Part shown: positions 1 to 10,461 of the stretch, piece after piece
How positions within the stretch are numbered: position 1 is the first letter of the stretch
How the letters are laid out: each line of letters opens with the position of its first letter
Source: Adiantum capillus-veneris
Taxonomy: Eukaryota; Streptophyta; Polypodiopsida; Polypodiales; Pteridaceae
DNA: 64,000 nt
NCBI GenBank assembly: GCA_014529385.2
Contig: CM043969.1
Coordinates: forward strand, 73,886,676-73,950,675
Direction: 5' to 3'
The notes under the pieces: generated by a model
What the model saw: the letters and a program-made list of their open reading frames with translations, nothing else
Told to the model about the DNA's origin: nothing
Databases searched by the model: none
Translations under genes and position numbers: made by a program

Positions 1-592
1 TAGCTGGTCGCCGCGACGGACGTCTGCAGCATAGCTCTTTTGCACTAACATAATGTCAATATGCAAGGAAGCGACTCGGGGTGGGGCATCTCACCAAAGT
101 GAACTCAAGGGCTACTCGTTCTACGACAAAAGCAAATCAACCACTTCCTAGTCAGACAATCAGTATGCGTCCAATCTCAACACTCAACATCATCACGCCT
201 TTTCGGTATCCAAATGAATCCGGAATGTCACAAAACTTAAGGAGAGGTATCACAACACTTATGGACTCAATCCTAGCAAGTTCTGTCACCATCTGGGAAG
301 GTACATAAATCACGATCCATCACAAAAAATGTGTAGAAAACTGAAACAGAAGTACTTGGAAAGATCTACCTTAAGCATAGAAACACTTATCCATGGTAAA
401 AACATCAAAAACAACCATTTTAACTCCCAAATCAATGCATTTAGCTCACAAATGGTACGTCGCAAACCACAGCAAAATTGGAAATGATTACACTTAGATT
501 GTAGAGCAAGAGACAAGGAACGCAATGTGCCGTCCGGCCTCTTACAAGGGGTAGACTAAGAGAGATAAAAAAGGGTATGGTCTAATCTCATC
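1..592. repeat. Probable diverged LTR relic related to element B
   Basis: No gene is visible. Bases 9-24 match 16 of 16 bases near the start of the element B LTR (56364-56379). A second shared stretch (AAATCACGA, near 307) falls at about the same distance from the LTR start as in B (near 28989). These two in-register matches suggest an old relative of the B LTR whose first base lies at or just outside the window edge. Most of the sequence between them is too diverged to align by eye. Confidence 0.35.
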
Positions 593-1330
593 ATGATTGC
601 AACTCATCTTAGGCTGAACTACAGGGTTTTTTCTATAAAAAATAGAGTGTCCACCAGGTTTGGTGTGCATGTGCCTGTATTGCGCCCGTATCCACCAAAC
701 ATATATGTGAGAAGTTTCATGTGCATCGCTGCCATTACTACTCCATATTATCCCCGATGCAATGGAAAGAATAAAAGGTTTAATGGAGAACTCATAAGGA
801 TGCTTACAAAGATGACAAGAAAAAATGTGAAGACTTGGGATTTAGAGCTACCTTGTGCTCTATGGGCTTACATGAGTACCATCAAATCAAGTATTGGTTT
901 CTCTCCCTTCCATCTAGTTTTTGGTAGAGAGGCTTTACTTCCTGTTGAGGTGGAGATACCAGCTTTGAAGATGATGCAAAATCTTGAAGAAAATCCCACT
1001 GATCCGTTCAAGGAAAGGCTTCTATATTTTCAATGTGTACAATTGGATAGGTTGTTGGCTTTTGAGCATTATGAGCATGTCTCAAAGAACAATCAAGCAA
1101 AGGAAAATGAGAAGGTGAAGGACAAAGACATCAAGAAGGGTGACATGGTGCTTCGTTACAATAGTAAGCTTGATAGCACTTCTTAAAGAAGTTTCAAATC
1201 AAGTGGCAAGGTTCTTCTTAGTCTTAAACAGGTTTCCAAATGGCACAAATCAGCTTGTTGACTTGGATGGTATCCCACTTGGCTACAAGTTGAAGAAGTA
1301 TATTGCAAGGCTGATGACTGTAATTTGAGG
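593..1330 (+). pseudogene. Ty3/Gypsy integrase fragment (catalytic-core end and C-terminus), broken
   Basis: The reading frame resembles the second half of a plant Gypsy integrase. It has the YYPRCNGKNKRFNGEL stretch that replaces the usual HPQ-NGQ-E motif, then LWAYMSTIKSSIGFSPFHLVFG, which is the conserved helix and loop after the core. A basic region ending GDMVLRY follows. At about 1185 the frame slips, and the C-terminal part (FPNGTNQLVDLDG, LKKYIARLM) continues in another frame to a stop near 1328. The catalytic glutamate position is lysine, and the N-terminal zinc domain and first aspartates are missing, so it cannot be active. The lack of a chromodomain and the YRLKKYIARLM-like tail point to a non-chromoviral lineage. 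RT, gag and LTRs are not recognisable next to it. Confidence 0.7.
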
Positions 1331-2804
1331 ATGAGCCTTCTTTTGAATAATTTATTGATCATGTGGCTAAGGATGAAGACGAAGTGAAGACTCCCTCATG
1401 TGGTTTACAGGATCTCTTTTGTGTTGCTGATCATGAATGATCTAGTAGTTGGGGGTGTGGCAAACTATGTTGGGCGCATTTCTGGCACCTGTCTTTTGTA
1501 AATTTGTACATACGGACATGATGCCCCATATCAAAAGTGTGTGTGGGGATTTATTTTGTGGGGTTTTTAGCTTGCTTTAGCAAGCACATGTACATGCACT
1601 GCAAGTCTCTGGTCTAGTGATAGCTGTCAGGTTACTTTAAGTGCCGGTGAGTGAGTGTTTTGAAGGAGACTTGTATATAGCTTAAACTCATGTACAAACT
1701 TTAAAAAGTTCATAAAAACTCCAGAAAGTAGTAGGTTTGAGCTCGTTGTGCCTCCTTGATGGTTTCTGTTGCAGTTTTTGCCTAGCCTTGTCTACTCTGT
1801 GTGTAGTCATGTAGGAACAACTCTCTGTTCGTGTCAATTTTGCATGTAGTGAAGTGTAGATTCAATTTTTGCCATCTTTATATTTATCACCATTCATTTT
1901 TCCACATTTATCTCAAGCTTTAAGGTGCTCCAATTGGAGTTGTGCTCTTCAGGTTACGACTAGTTCTCTGCAGGGTTATGGCTATGGTGGCAGCCTAGTG
2001 GCAAATTGTGTGCAGACAGTTTGGGAGGGCATGTATCTATGAATTGTGGAATTGATGGTGAAGTTTTGGGTTTGTGATGTTCAATTGTGAAATGAGAGGC
2101 CCTTGTATTCATATGCATTGGTCGGCGTGTGTTGTAAATCCGTGCTTTGACAGGGTTTTGCTCCTATGTGACATAGTCTCTTGGGTAGGCGACGGCCAGT
2201 AAATTCCCAAGGGGACTAATCTTGTTGGATTAGTGGTGTTTCAAAGGGGATTACGATGAAAGATTTTGGTGTTCTTGTAGTTATTTTTCAATGCTCTTGG
2301 GTGACATTGCTATAGAGGTGTTCCAGTTTTCTTGTTTCCCAACAACGGTAATTCTAGTCATGGTAAGAACCAAAGCCTTCCCTTCATTTGGCAACTCCAA
2401 GTTTGCTGACAAGTAAAGCTTGCATATTGGTTGGTAGAAGGAACCCACAATAAATACATTCAAGCTGTTTCACACCATGTTTTTATGAAACCTAAAGTGC
2501 TGCAATTTGGATAAAGCATGTGAATTTTAAAGCATTATTATTTAAAATATTTATAGTCTTTGCAAGTGAACGGGAAATTGTATAGTGGATAACGTGGCAA
2601 AAAAGTAAGATGATGTTTCATAGTCTTAAAGTGGATCATTGACATTTCACTAAAATATTGGCTAGCCCCTCAATTGTGTAATTTATTCTAAATTTTGTAG
2701 GCACAGAATTTTATAAGGATTATGAATGTATAGTATTCTACTTGACTATTAACCCTCACTCGCTTATAGATGCTCATACTTAGTTCATGAAATGACAACA
2801 CTAA
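1331..2804. other. No gene seen; AT-rich spacer after the integrase relic
   Basis: Nothing coding or structured is recognisable. Its position downstream of an integrase end suggests 3' UTR or LTR debris, but no second copy of this stretch occurs in the window to test that. Confidence 0.4.
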
Positions 2805-4450
2805 TATGGCCCTAGGGCCACATTGTTCCTTCTAATCCATTGAGAGTGCCTATGTACATGGTGTCCATGTAGATACCCTTGAGTGCATTTATGTCCCTTG
2901 AGAGCTTCTCCATTGCCACCCTATTTTCCAAGAATTACACAATTTATTTAATTTAATGAAAGATTCTATGGCCCTAGGTCCATAGGGTGCCAAATAAAAG
3001 GTTCTGCAAGGGCACCTAGACCAACCTATGGCCCTATAGAGTGCCAAAGTAGAAGCTCTACGGTCACATGTTGAACTCTATTCTAATGAGAGATCATATG
3101 GCCCCAAGGTCATGAGGCTTCCATCCTGGCCATGTAGGTTCCCTTGAGTTGCTTACATGCTCCTCTAGAGATTTTACATTGGCATCCTATGACCTTAGGG
3201 CCACAAGGTTCATTTAATATAATGAGGGATCCTATGACAGAAGGGCCATATGGTGGACTAGGTGCCCTTGTAGAACCATTTTGCTGGCACCCTATGGACC
3301 TTGGACCATAGGTTTCCTCAATCATATAGAGGAGACTCTGTGGCCCTAGGTCCATAGGGTGTTAGCATGAAGGTTGTACTAGTGCACATAGGCCACCCTA
3401 TGGCCCTAGGGCCATAGGAACTCTCATTAGATTATAATTCCTTCTATTCCAATGAGAGATCCTATGGTCATAGTGATTCCATGGGAGTTTAATGGTGCCC
3501 ATGTAGATGCTCTTGAGTGGACCAAATGCTCTTGTAGATCCTCTAAATTAGCACACTATGGCACTAGGTCCCAAAGGCTGCCCTCTAATCTAATGAGATC
3601 TCCTATGGTGTTATGGCTATGAAGTAGGCACTGTGCACATGTAGGTTCTTTTGAGTAGCCTAAATTCCCCTCTTGAGATTTTACATTGGCACCCTATGTC
3701 CCTAGGTCCATAGGGTGCCCTCTAATCAAATGAGAGTTCCTATGTCCATGGTGCCCATGAAAGTGCCCCCTTAAGTGGACTAATGCCCCTTTAGAGCTTC
3801 TACATTGGCACACTATGACCCTAGGTCCATAGGGTGCCCTCTAATCAAATGAGAGTTCCTATGTCCATGGTGCCCATGAAAGTGCCCCCTTGAGTGGACT
3901 AATGCCCCTTTAGAGCTTCTACATTGGCACACTATGACCCTAGGTCCACAGGTTGTCCTCTAATCTAAGGAGAGTTCTTATGTACATGGTGTCTATGTAG
4001 GTTTCCTTGAGTAGTACAAATGACCCTCTAGAGCTTCTACATTGACACCCTATTGCCCAAGGGCCATATGGTTCTCTCTTATCTAATGAAAGTTCATATG
4101 GTTCTAGGTCGTAAGGGTGCCAACAAAATGGTTCTAGAAGTGCACCTATGCCACCCTATGGTCATAGGGTTATAAGATCTCTCATTAGATTAGAGGCACC
4201 CTATGTGGATCTAGGGCAATAAGGTACCAAAGTAGAAGCTCCAAGGCCATAAGTTTCTTTCTAGTCTAATGAAAGATCCTATGGCCATAGGGTTACAAGG
4301 TGATCTCTAATGTTGGCACCCTATGGACCTAGGGCCATAGAATATCTCATTACATTAGAGAGCACCACGTAACCCATGTGAGTGCCCTTGGGTTTTCTAA
4401 ATGCCCCTTTAGAGCTTCAGTGATGGAACCCTATGGCCCTAGGGCCACAA
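2805..4450. repeat. Degenerate minisatellite built on a 22-bp palindrome
   Basis: At least a dozen versions of a palindromic core are scattered at roughly 50-130-bp spacing. The best copy, 3397-3418, is perfect: CCTATGGCCCT followed by its reverse complement. Variants lie near 2805, 2966, 3190, 3285, 3340, 3550, 3700, 3815, 3930, 4315 and 4428. Recurrent linkers such as CTAATCTAATGAGAG, TAGAGCTTCTACATTGGCA and CATGTAGGTTCCCTTGAGTG join them. No open frame spans the region. Confidence 0.85.
3706..3943. repeat. Two near-identical 119-bp tandem units within the palindromic minisatellite
   Basis: The stretch starting at 3712 (AGGGTGCCCTCTAATC) recurs at 3831 with almost no changes over a full 119-bp period. 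The only difference noticed inside is TTAAGTGG against TTGAGTGG. This marks a recent duplication inside an otherwise diverged array. Confidence 0.85.
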
Positions 4451-4542
4451 GGTGCGTTTTAGTCAAATGAGACTTTCTATGTATATGTTGCCCATGTAGA
4501 TTCCCTTGAGTGACATAATTGTCCCTTGAGAGCTTCTCCATT

Positions 4543-5215
4543 GGCACCCTATTTTTTGTGGGTTATAAGTGATCTCTAATGTAATGAAATAGTCTATGTT
4601 CCTAGGTCCATAGGGTGCCAAATAGAAGGTTTTACAAGGGAACCTAGCCCACCCTATGGTCCTATAGAGTGCCAAAGTAGAAGCACTAGGGTCATAGGTT
4701 GGAGGCTTTCCAATCAACGAGAAAAGAAGACCGAGCAAAGACATTTTCCAATAAAATATAAGCAACACCCTTCACAAATTGATGCTAGCGCAAGGTATAT
4801 TGAATACATAATGCATCCACATATCTTGCATGTTTCCTCCAGGATGCATACAGTTAACCGTCCACCCCACTTCCGAGGTGGCACCCTTATTTTTGTGGGT
4901 TATAAGTGCTCTCTAATGTAATGAAATAGTCTATGTTCCTAGGTCCATAGGGTGCCAAATAGAAGGTTTTACAAGGGAACCTAGCCCACCCTATGGTCCT
5001 ATAGAGTGCCAAAGTAGAAGCACTAGGGTCATAGGTTGGAGGCTTTCCAATCAATGATAAAAGAAGACTGAGCAAAGACATTTTCCAAGAAAATATAAGC
5101 AACACCCTTCACAAATTGATGCTAGTGCAAGGTATATTGAATACATAATGCATCCACATCTCTTGCATGTTTCCTCCAGGATGCATACGGTTAACCGTCC
5201 ACCCCACTTCCGAGG
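4543..5215. repeat. Tandem duplication of a 337-bp unit
   Basis: The unit 4543-4879 is repeated at 4880-5215 with only a few substitutions (for example AACGAGAAAAG against AATGATAAAAG). Each copy starts GGCACCCT, contains two minisatellite palindrome variants, and ends in CCACCCCACTTCCGAGG. The first junction (CCGAGGTGGCACCC) joins the end of unit 1 directly to the start of unit 2. Spurious frames in this region are duplicated along with the DNA. Confidence 0.92.
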
Positions 5216-6243
5216 CCCATTGTAAACGTCTTGAAAACATGAGCCTATTATTGGCAAGGGAAAAGAACACTATGCAGGTAGGGATATCAACACTTAGGCT
5301 TGATTTTTGATAATGTTTCAAGACCCATAAATGTGATACCCTTTGCATTCTTTATAGTTTCCAAGTAAAGGTTGGAGAGCTACGCATTCAAGCAAAGCAT
5401 CGCAGAACACCTTGCCCATCAATTCTAATTTTACCCACATCTACGAGATATTTGTTATAATCCAAATGAATTGCACGTCTATTGACAATGTTTTTCTCCA
5501 ATGCAGTAATAGATGACTGGTGTAGCACATGTAACGATGCATTCTAGCATTTGATGACAATGGACACACCCCAATTTTCCAAACTCTAGACCAATCAATA
5601 ATTTTTGAAGGGCTCATGCCCCTCCATTGAGTTTCATGTGAAGCTTTGTCCTCAAGATATAGCTACAGTCTACATTAACACACCGCACATGGAAACACCT
5701 ACTAAAGTGCACTACATATTTAAATAAATCAGTAATGCAAGTCATATATTTTGTCCAAGAATGCCCATCAAATAGTTGCTCCATATCATACTGCTTGAGC
5801 TATCACATTGTGGTGGCATCTCAAAAGCAATGCTCCCCCATATCTCAATGCTTCATGTCTACCTATCTCGTCTCGTGTCTACGTCCCATCACTAGTCTCT
5901 TGTCGAGTCACTTCATCACCACTAAGAATTGTAGGGCCACCCTACCAAGTGGATGCATTCCCATAAACACCACTACCAATTTCATCCACAAGTGACTAGC
6001 TATGGCAAAGCAAACGAAGTGGACATGAATTCAATTGTAAAAAACCCCACCTTTGATGTTTGCATTCAAATGCCAGCTCCAATCAACTCAAACAAACCCA
6101 CACCTTCCTTCACTCCTATTGTATGTCGCTCCACTTCACTTCTGCATATCCAGCCCCTATGGATGACAAACATCACTCAATGCTTCTCCCAATGTATGTT
6201 GACCAATGTATTTAGCATGGACGAATGCACCTTACAAAAAGTG

Positions 6244-6246
<3 letters not shown>
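5216..6246. other. No gene seen
   Basis: A non-repetitive spacer with no supported coding frame. Short frames here lack recognisable motifs and run into the simple repeat downstream. Confidence 0.5.
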
Positions 6247-6479
<233 letters not shown>

Positions 6480-6571
6480 AAAGAAATACCATCGTTGGCA
6501 CATTAGTGATGACCTTGTTATAAATTTATAAACTAGCAAATATAATGTAACATTGATTCAATTGTACAAGG

Positions 6572-7061
<490 letters not shown>

Positions 7062-7505
7062 ATGGCTCAAACAAAAAATGTGGATGTGGAGAAGTTGAAG
7101 GAATGGGAGCGACGTTCCAAGAACATTGTTATTTGTGGAATCCCCGAAGAGAAGTTAGTGGCGCCTCCTTCTCTTGCCATTGTTCTCGAATATTTCTTCC
7201 TAACCCACTTTGGTATGTACGGACTTATGGTCTATGAAGCACATAGAGTGGGTAAGCAAGGAGATCCTCGCTCGGGAGAACGGCCAATTGTTGTATGCAC
7301 CATGCCGGATGAGATCAAACAAAGGATTATCCTTGATAATAGTTGGATCTATTTGAGGGATACAAAATTTTTTGTATGTGACGATCGCATTATTAAGCAA
7401 CAAAATATGTGCCGCAAGGCATATGAAAAAAAGAATAAGAAAAACCAGGAGATCTCTCATGAAGAAAATGTACCCAAGGATGAGGCAAGTCCCTCAAGAA
7501 AATAG
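7062..7505 (+). pseudogene. LINE (L1-like) ORF1 fragment, RNA-binding domain
   Basis: The 147-aa frame has the pattern of the RRM-like plus C-terminal domain of L1-type ORF1 proteins. RSKNIVICGIPEE is the first beta strand, AHRVGKQG and RPIVVCTM form the basic RNA-contact stretch, and ILDNSWIYLRDTKFFV followed by QQNMCRKAYEKK is the helical end. In an active LINE this protein coats the element RNA. The N-terminal coiled coil is absent, so this is a short or truncated version. The ORF2 endonuclease start follows within about 30 bases. The call rests on motif pattern and on this neighbour. It is on the plus strand with no host-gene context. Confidence 0.6.
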
Positions 7506-7512
7506 GGATGTG

Positions 7513-7604
7513 CGACCTATGAAGCTAAGTTACAATTGAAAATATGCTTTTGGAATTGCAATGGATACCCATGGAATGCGGAGGTTGGCATTGATGAACT
7601 GTAA
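7513..7604 (+). pseudogene. Start of LINE ORF2 apurinic-type endonuclease, truncated
   Basis: An open frame after the ORF1 stop reads LKICFWNCNGYPWN then EVGIDEL before a stop at 7602. The WNCNG pattern is the first conserved motif of the APE-like endonuclease that opens plant LINE ORF2, where Asn binds the metal. Everything after about 30 residues is missing: no further endonuclease motifs, RT or poly-A tail is seen. This is therefore an internal or 3' truncation, unlike the usual 5' truncation of LINE copies. Confidence 0.6.
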
Positions 7605-8285
7605 GATCGCCAAATTTTGGGTCTCTTTTGAAAATAAGAAAAATAGATTATAATGTCTGTTTTGTCAAATTTTGATTTATGATGCTTGATTGACAGTATT
7701 GAAAGGTTCTAAAAAGAAAAGCAAGGTTGTTTCCATGTTTCAGTAGGTCAGATGAACATTTAGTTCAATTTTGAGAAAATTTACTATTTTTCGCTTTTTC
7801 ATGCTTTTTATGCTTTTAGGTGTTTTTTCTGCAAAAAGTAGGGTTGGATCCTTAATCTACGTGTTCTGGGAAAGCTATGGTTCAATTTTATAAAAATCTG
7901 CTTTTCGAGTGCTTTTCACGCTATTTTTAGCTTTTCATGATTTTTTAATGCTTTTTAGTGAAAAGCGAGTCCGCTTTCTTATTCCAGTGGACAATGGGAA
8001 CCCGTGGTTCAATTTTAGAATTTTTTGTTTTTTTGCTTTTTACGCTATTTTTTAAGCTTTTTGTGCTTTTCTGTGTTTTTGATTTCAGGATGACCTAAAC
8101 CAGAAATATTAATTTGAGTCTCTGTCGGATTTAGAAATGACCACCCAGAGAAAAAACGGGACTAAATGGGATTTTTACAAGAATTATTTTTATAAAGGCA
8201 ATATTGTAAACACACCGAGGTAGTACGAGAAAGTCATAATTGTGTTGGGACATCACGGTGCGGCATAGTCTAGCCATGGTCCTTT
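7605..8285. other. No gene; T-rich stretch with recurring GCTTTT words
   Basis: From about 7790 to 8070 the words GCTTTTCATGCTTTTTATGC and GCTTTTTACGCTATTTTT recur irregularly, giving a polypyrimidine-rich, weakly periodic tract. No coding frame is supported. Confidence 0.5.
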
Positions 8286-8625
8286 TCAAATCTTGAAGCC
8301 AATCAATAGCATGGCTTATCAACTCAAGTTGCCCAACCATTTGCTCATACACAATGCTTTTGATGTGAGCCTACTTAAGCCCTACAAAGGAGAGCCATCA
8401 ACATAACCAATTATTGAAGATCCCCCAAAAATCAGCTACCAAGAAGAGGTGCTACAACCCGAAGCTATCCTTCGGCATGAAGACAAGGTACTACGACATG
8501 GTAAGATTATCCGACGGTATCTTATTAAGTTCAAACATTATCCTATTGAAGATGCTAGATGGATGCAAGGAATACAGCTTTAGGATAGTATGAACCTTGT
8601 CAATGCTTACAATGCTACATTTTAG
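8286..8625 (+). pseudogene. Element A relic: integrase C-terminus and chromodomain
   Basis: The translation (MAYQLKLPNH, VSLLKPYKGEP, EEVLQPEAILRHEDKVLRHG, IRRYLIKF, DARWMQGIQL, NLVNAYNA) matches the last 110 or so residues of the intact element A polyprotein at 36169-39591 almost residue for residue. It is interrupted by stops after GEPS and after GIQL. In chromoviruses this tail follows integrase and its chromodomain is thought to read histone marks for targeting. The catalytic part of pol upstream is lost, so this is the 3' end of an older plus-strand insertion. Confidence 0.88.
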
Positions 8626-8986
8626 TAAGAAAATGCACATGTTTCTTCTAAATGATCAATGTTTTTGTCGTATAAGACTAATTCTCTTTTTATTATGCAT
8701 AAATTTAAGTAGTATGCATGCTTATAATCATGTTTATGATGACGACGTCATGAAATACCAAGTTGAATTCGTTACTCTACTTTGGGAGAATAGAATGGAC
8801 TCAAAGAGTAGACATGCTTGTGGCAGCAAAGTCTCCCAAGCCCCAAATGGATTAGTCATCCATCTTGGAATGATGTTGTAGAGTCAAAAGGGATCCTCTA
8901 CCCACTAAGAAATATTGACTAATGACTAAGGCTTTATCTCTTCTATCTCATAGTCAAGGACGACTATGATTTCAAGTGAGAGGCAA
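8626..8986 (+). other. Element A relic: 3' UTR and polypurine tract
   Basis: The segment aligns with the reverse complement of 35812-36168 in the intact element A. Shared features include the paired CATAGTC-GACTATG words near 8950 and the purine stretch GTGAGAGGCAA just before 8987, which corresponds to the A polypurine tract GAGAGAGGTAA. Confidence 0.75.
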
Positions 8987-9224
8987 TGTCATAAAATCAA
9001 ATATCTACCCAGCCCAAATGATTTTCTCATATTAAACTCATCATTTATGTGGGAGAATAAACGAAAACAAGTGTTAGAATATAGGCATGTGTTTATGGAT
9101 CTATCTCAACACGGGGCCAAGATGACCTTAGGGTTAGATTCATTAAAGACCTCCAAATGTTAGTGTTAAAATTCCTTAGACCTTAGGCAAGCTATGGATG
9201 TGCTTAAGGTGGAAATCCGGTCCA

Positions 9225-9370
9225 AGATTGAGGTTCTTGTTGTGCTTGCTAACTAAGGTTCTTGAGGTGCTTGTCGTGCTTGCTGACTAAGGTACTTGAG
9301 GTGCTCAATGACTAAGGTGCTAAGTTACTCCATGAATAAGGTGCTTGAGGGGCTTAAGGTGTTCCCAAAG
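9225..9370. repeat. Short minisatellite inside the A LTR relic
   Basis: Variants of GTGCTTGCTGACTAAGG and TTCTTGAGGTGCTTG are repeated imperfectly five or six times. The intact A LTR has no such expansion. Confidence 0.7.
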
Positions 9371-9760
9371 TCAACCACAATCCCTACTCTTAGGGGAGCA
9401 AGCCCTTGTTGTAGGGGCATGAGAGTGAACACACACACCCTCACACAGGTCAATCCTTGTCTAAAGAAGAAACAATGACGCATGTCAAGTTCCTCTCCAT
9501 GTCACCCTCATAAGGTGCCTAAAGCCTACTGGTTGGTCTTTAAAGGGGTCCAATAATCTTTTAGCTAATTTAATTAATTGTTTATGCATTTATCAAGTCT
9601 TCTCTCTCAAAGGGGAAAGGGGGACACTTGTCCCAAGGCTAGCATGGTTGCTTGATATACACTATGCATGTGATTGGATAGGCTTGTAGGGGTCCAATCC
9701 ACTTCCAACATGAGCTACAAGGGGGGTCGACCAAGGAACCTGGGGGCTTGCTTACAAGGT

Positions 9761-9878
<118 letters not shown>

Positions 9879-10461
9879 ATTGTGTGAAGTAAAAAGTGCA
9901 AGAGCTTCATCTCCTTCTCGAAGCTTGTTGAGAAGTTGAGAGCTTACACCAATACTCTTGGCTATGGAATGCAAATCCAACCAAGAGCCATGTTTCAATG
10001 CTTAAGCTTGCCATCTTTTCCATCTTCATTACTATGCTATTATGCTATAATAAGCAAGAAGAGTGATGATAAGTGAGGAGCTATTTCTTTCTCCTATTAA
10101 TGTTTCTTCTTCCTCTCCTTACCCTCATTCCCCGCTAGCTCTCTTCACCTCTGAAGGTGTTTTAGGCCTTGGGACTGAGGCCGGGGATGGTTAATGCTTT
10201 TACAAAGTTTATGTTATGCTCGTGATGCATGAATCTTTCCATCTTCATAGAATCACCTAGGCCACAAGGAACACAAAGATTGTATTGTACCAAGTCTCTA
10301 TTTATGGGAAAATCTATAATATAGAAGCTTATTGGAGGAGGGGACCGGCTCCACATAAATCTAGTCCTCAATTTTTGTCGTGTTCCCTAATTCTCTCTCT
10401 TGAAAAAGTATTGTTCATGCCAAGTTAATTCAGTATAATGGTTGTGTTGCCTACCGCTAAA

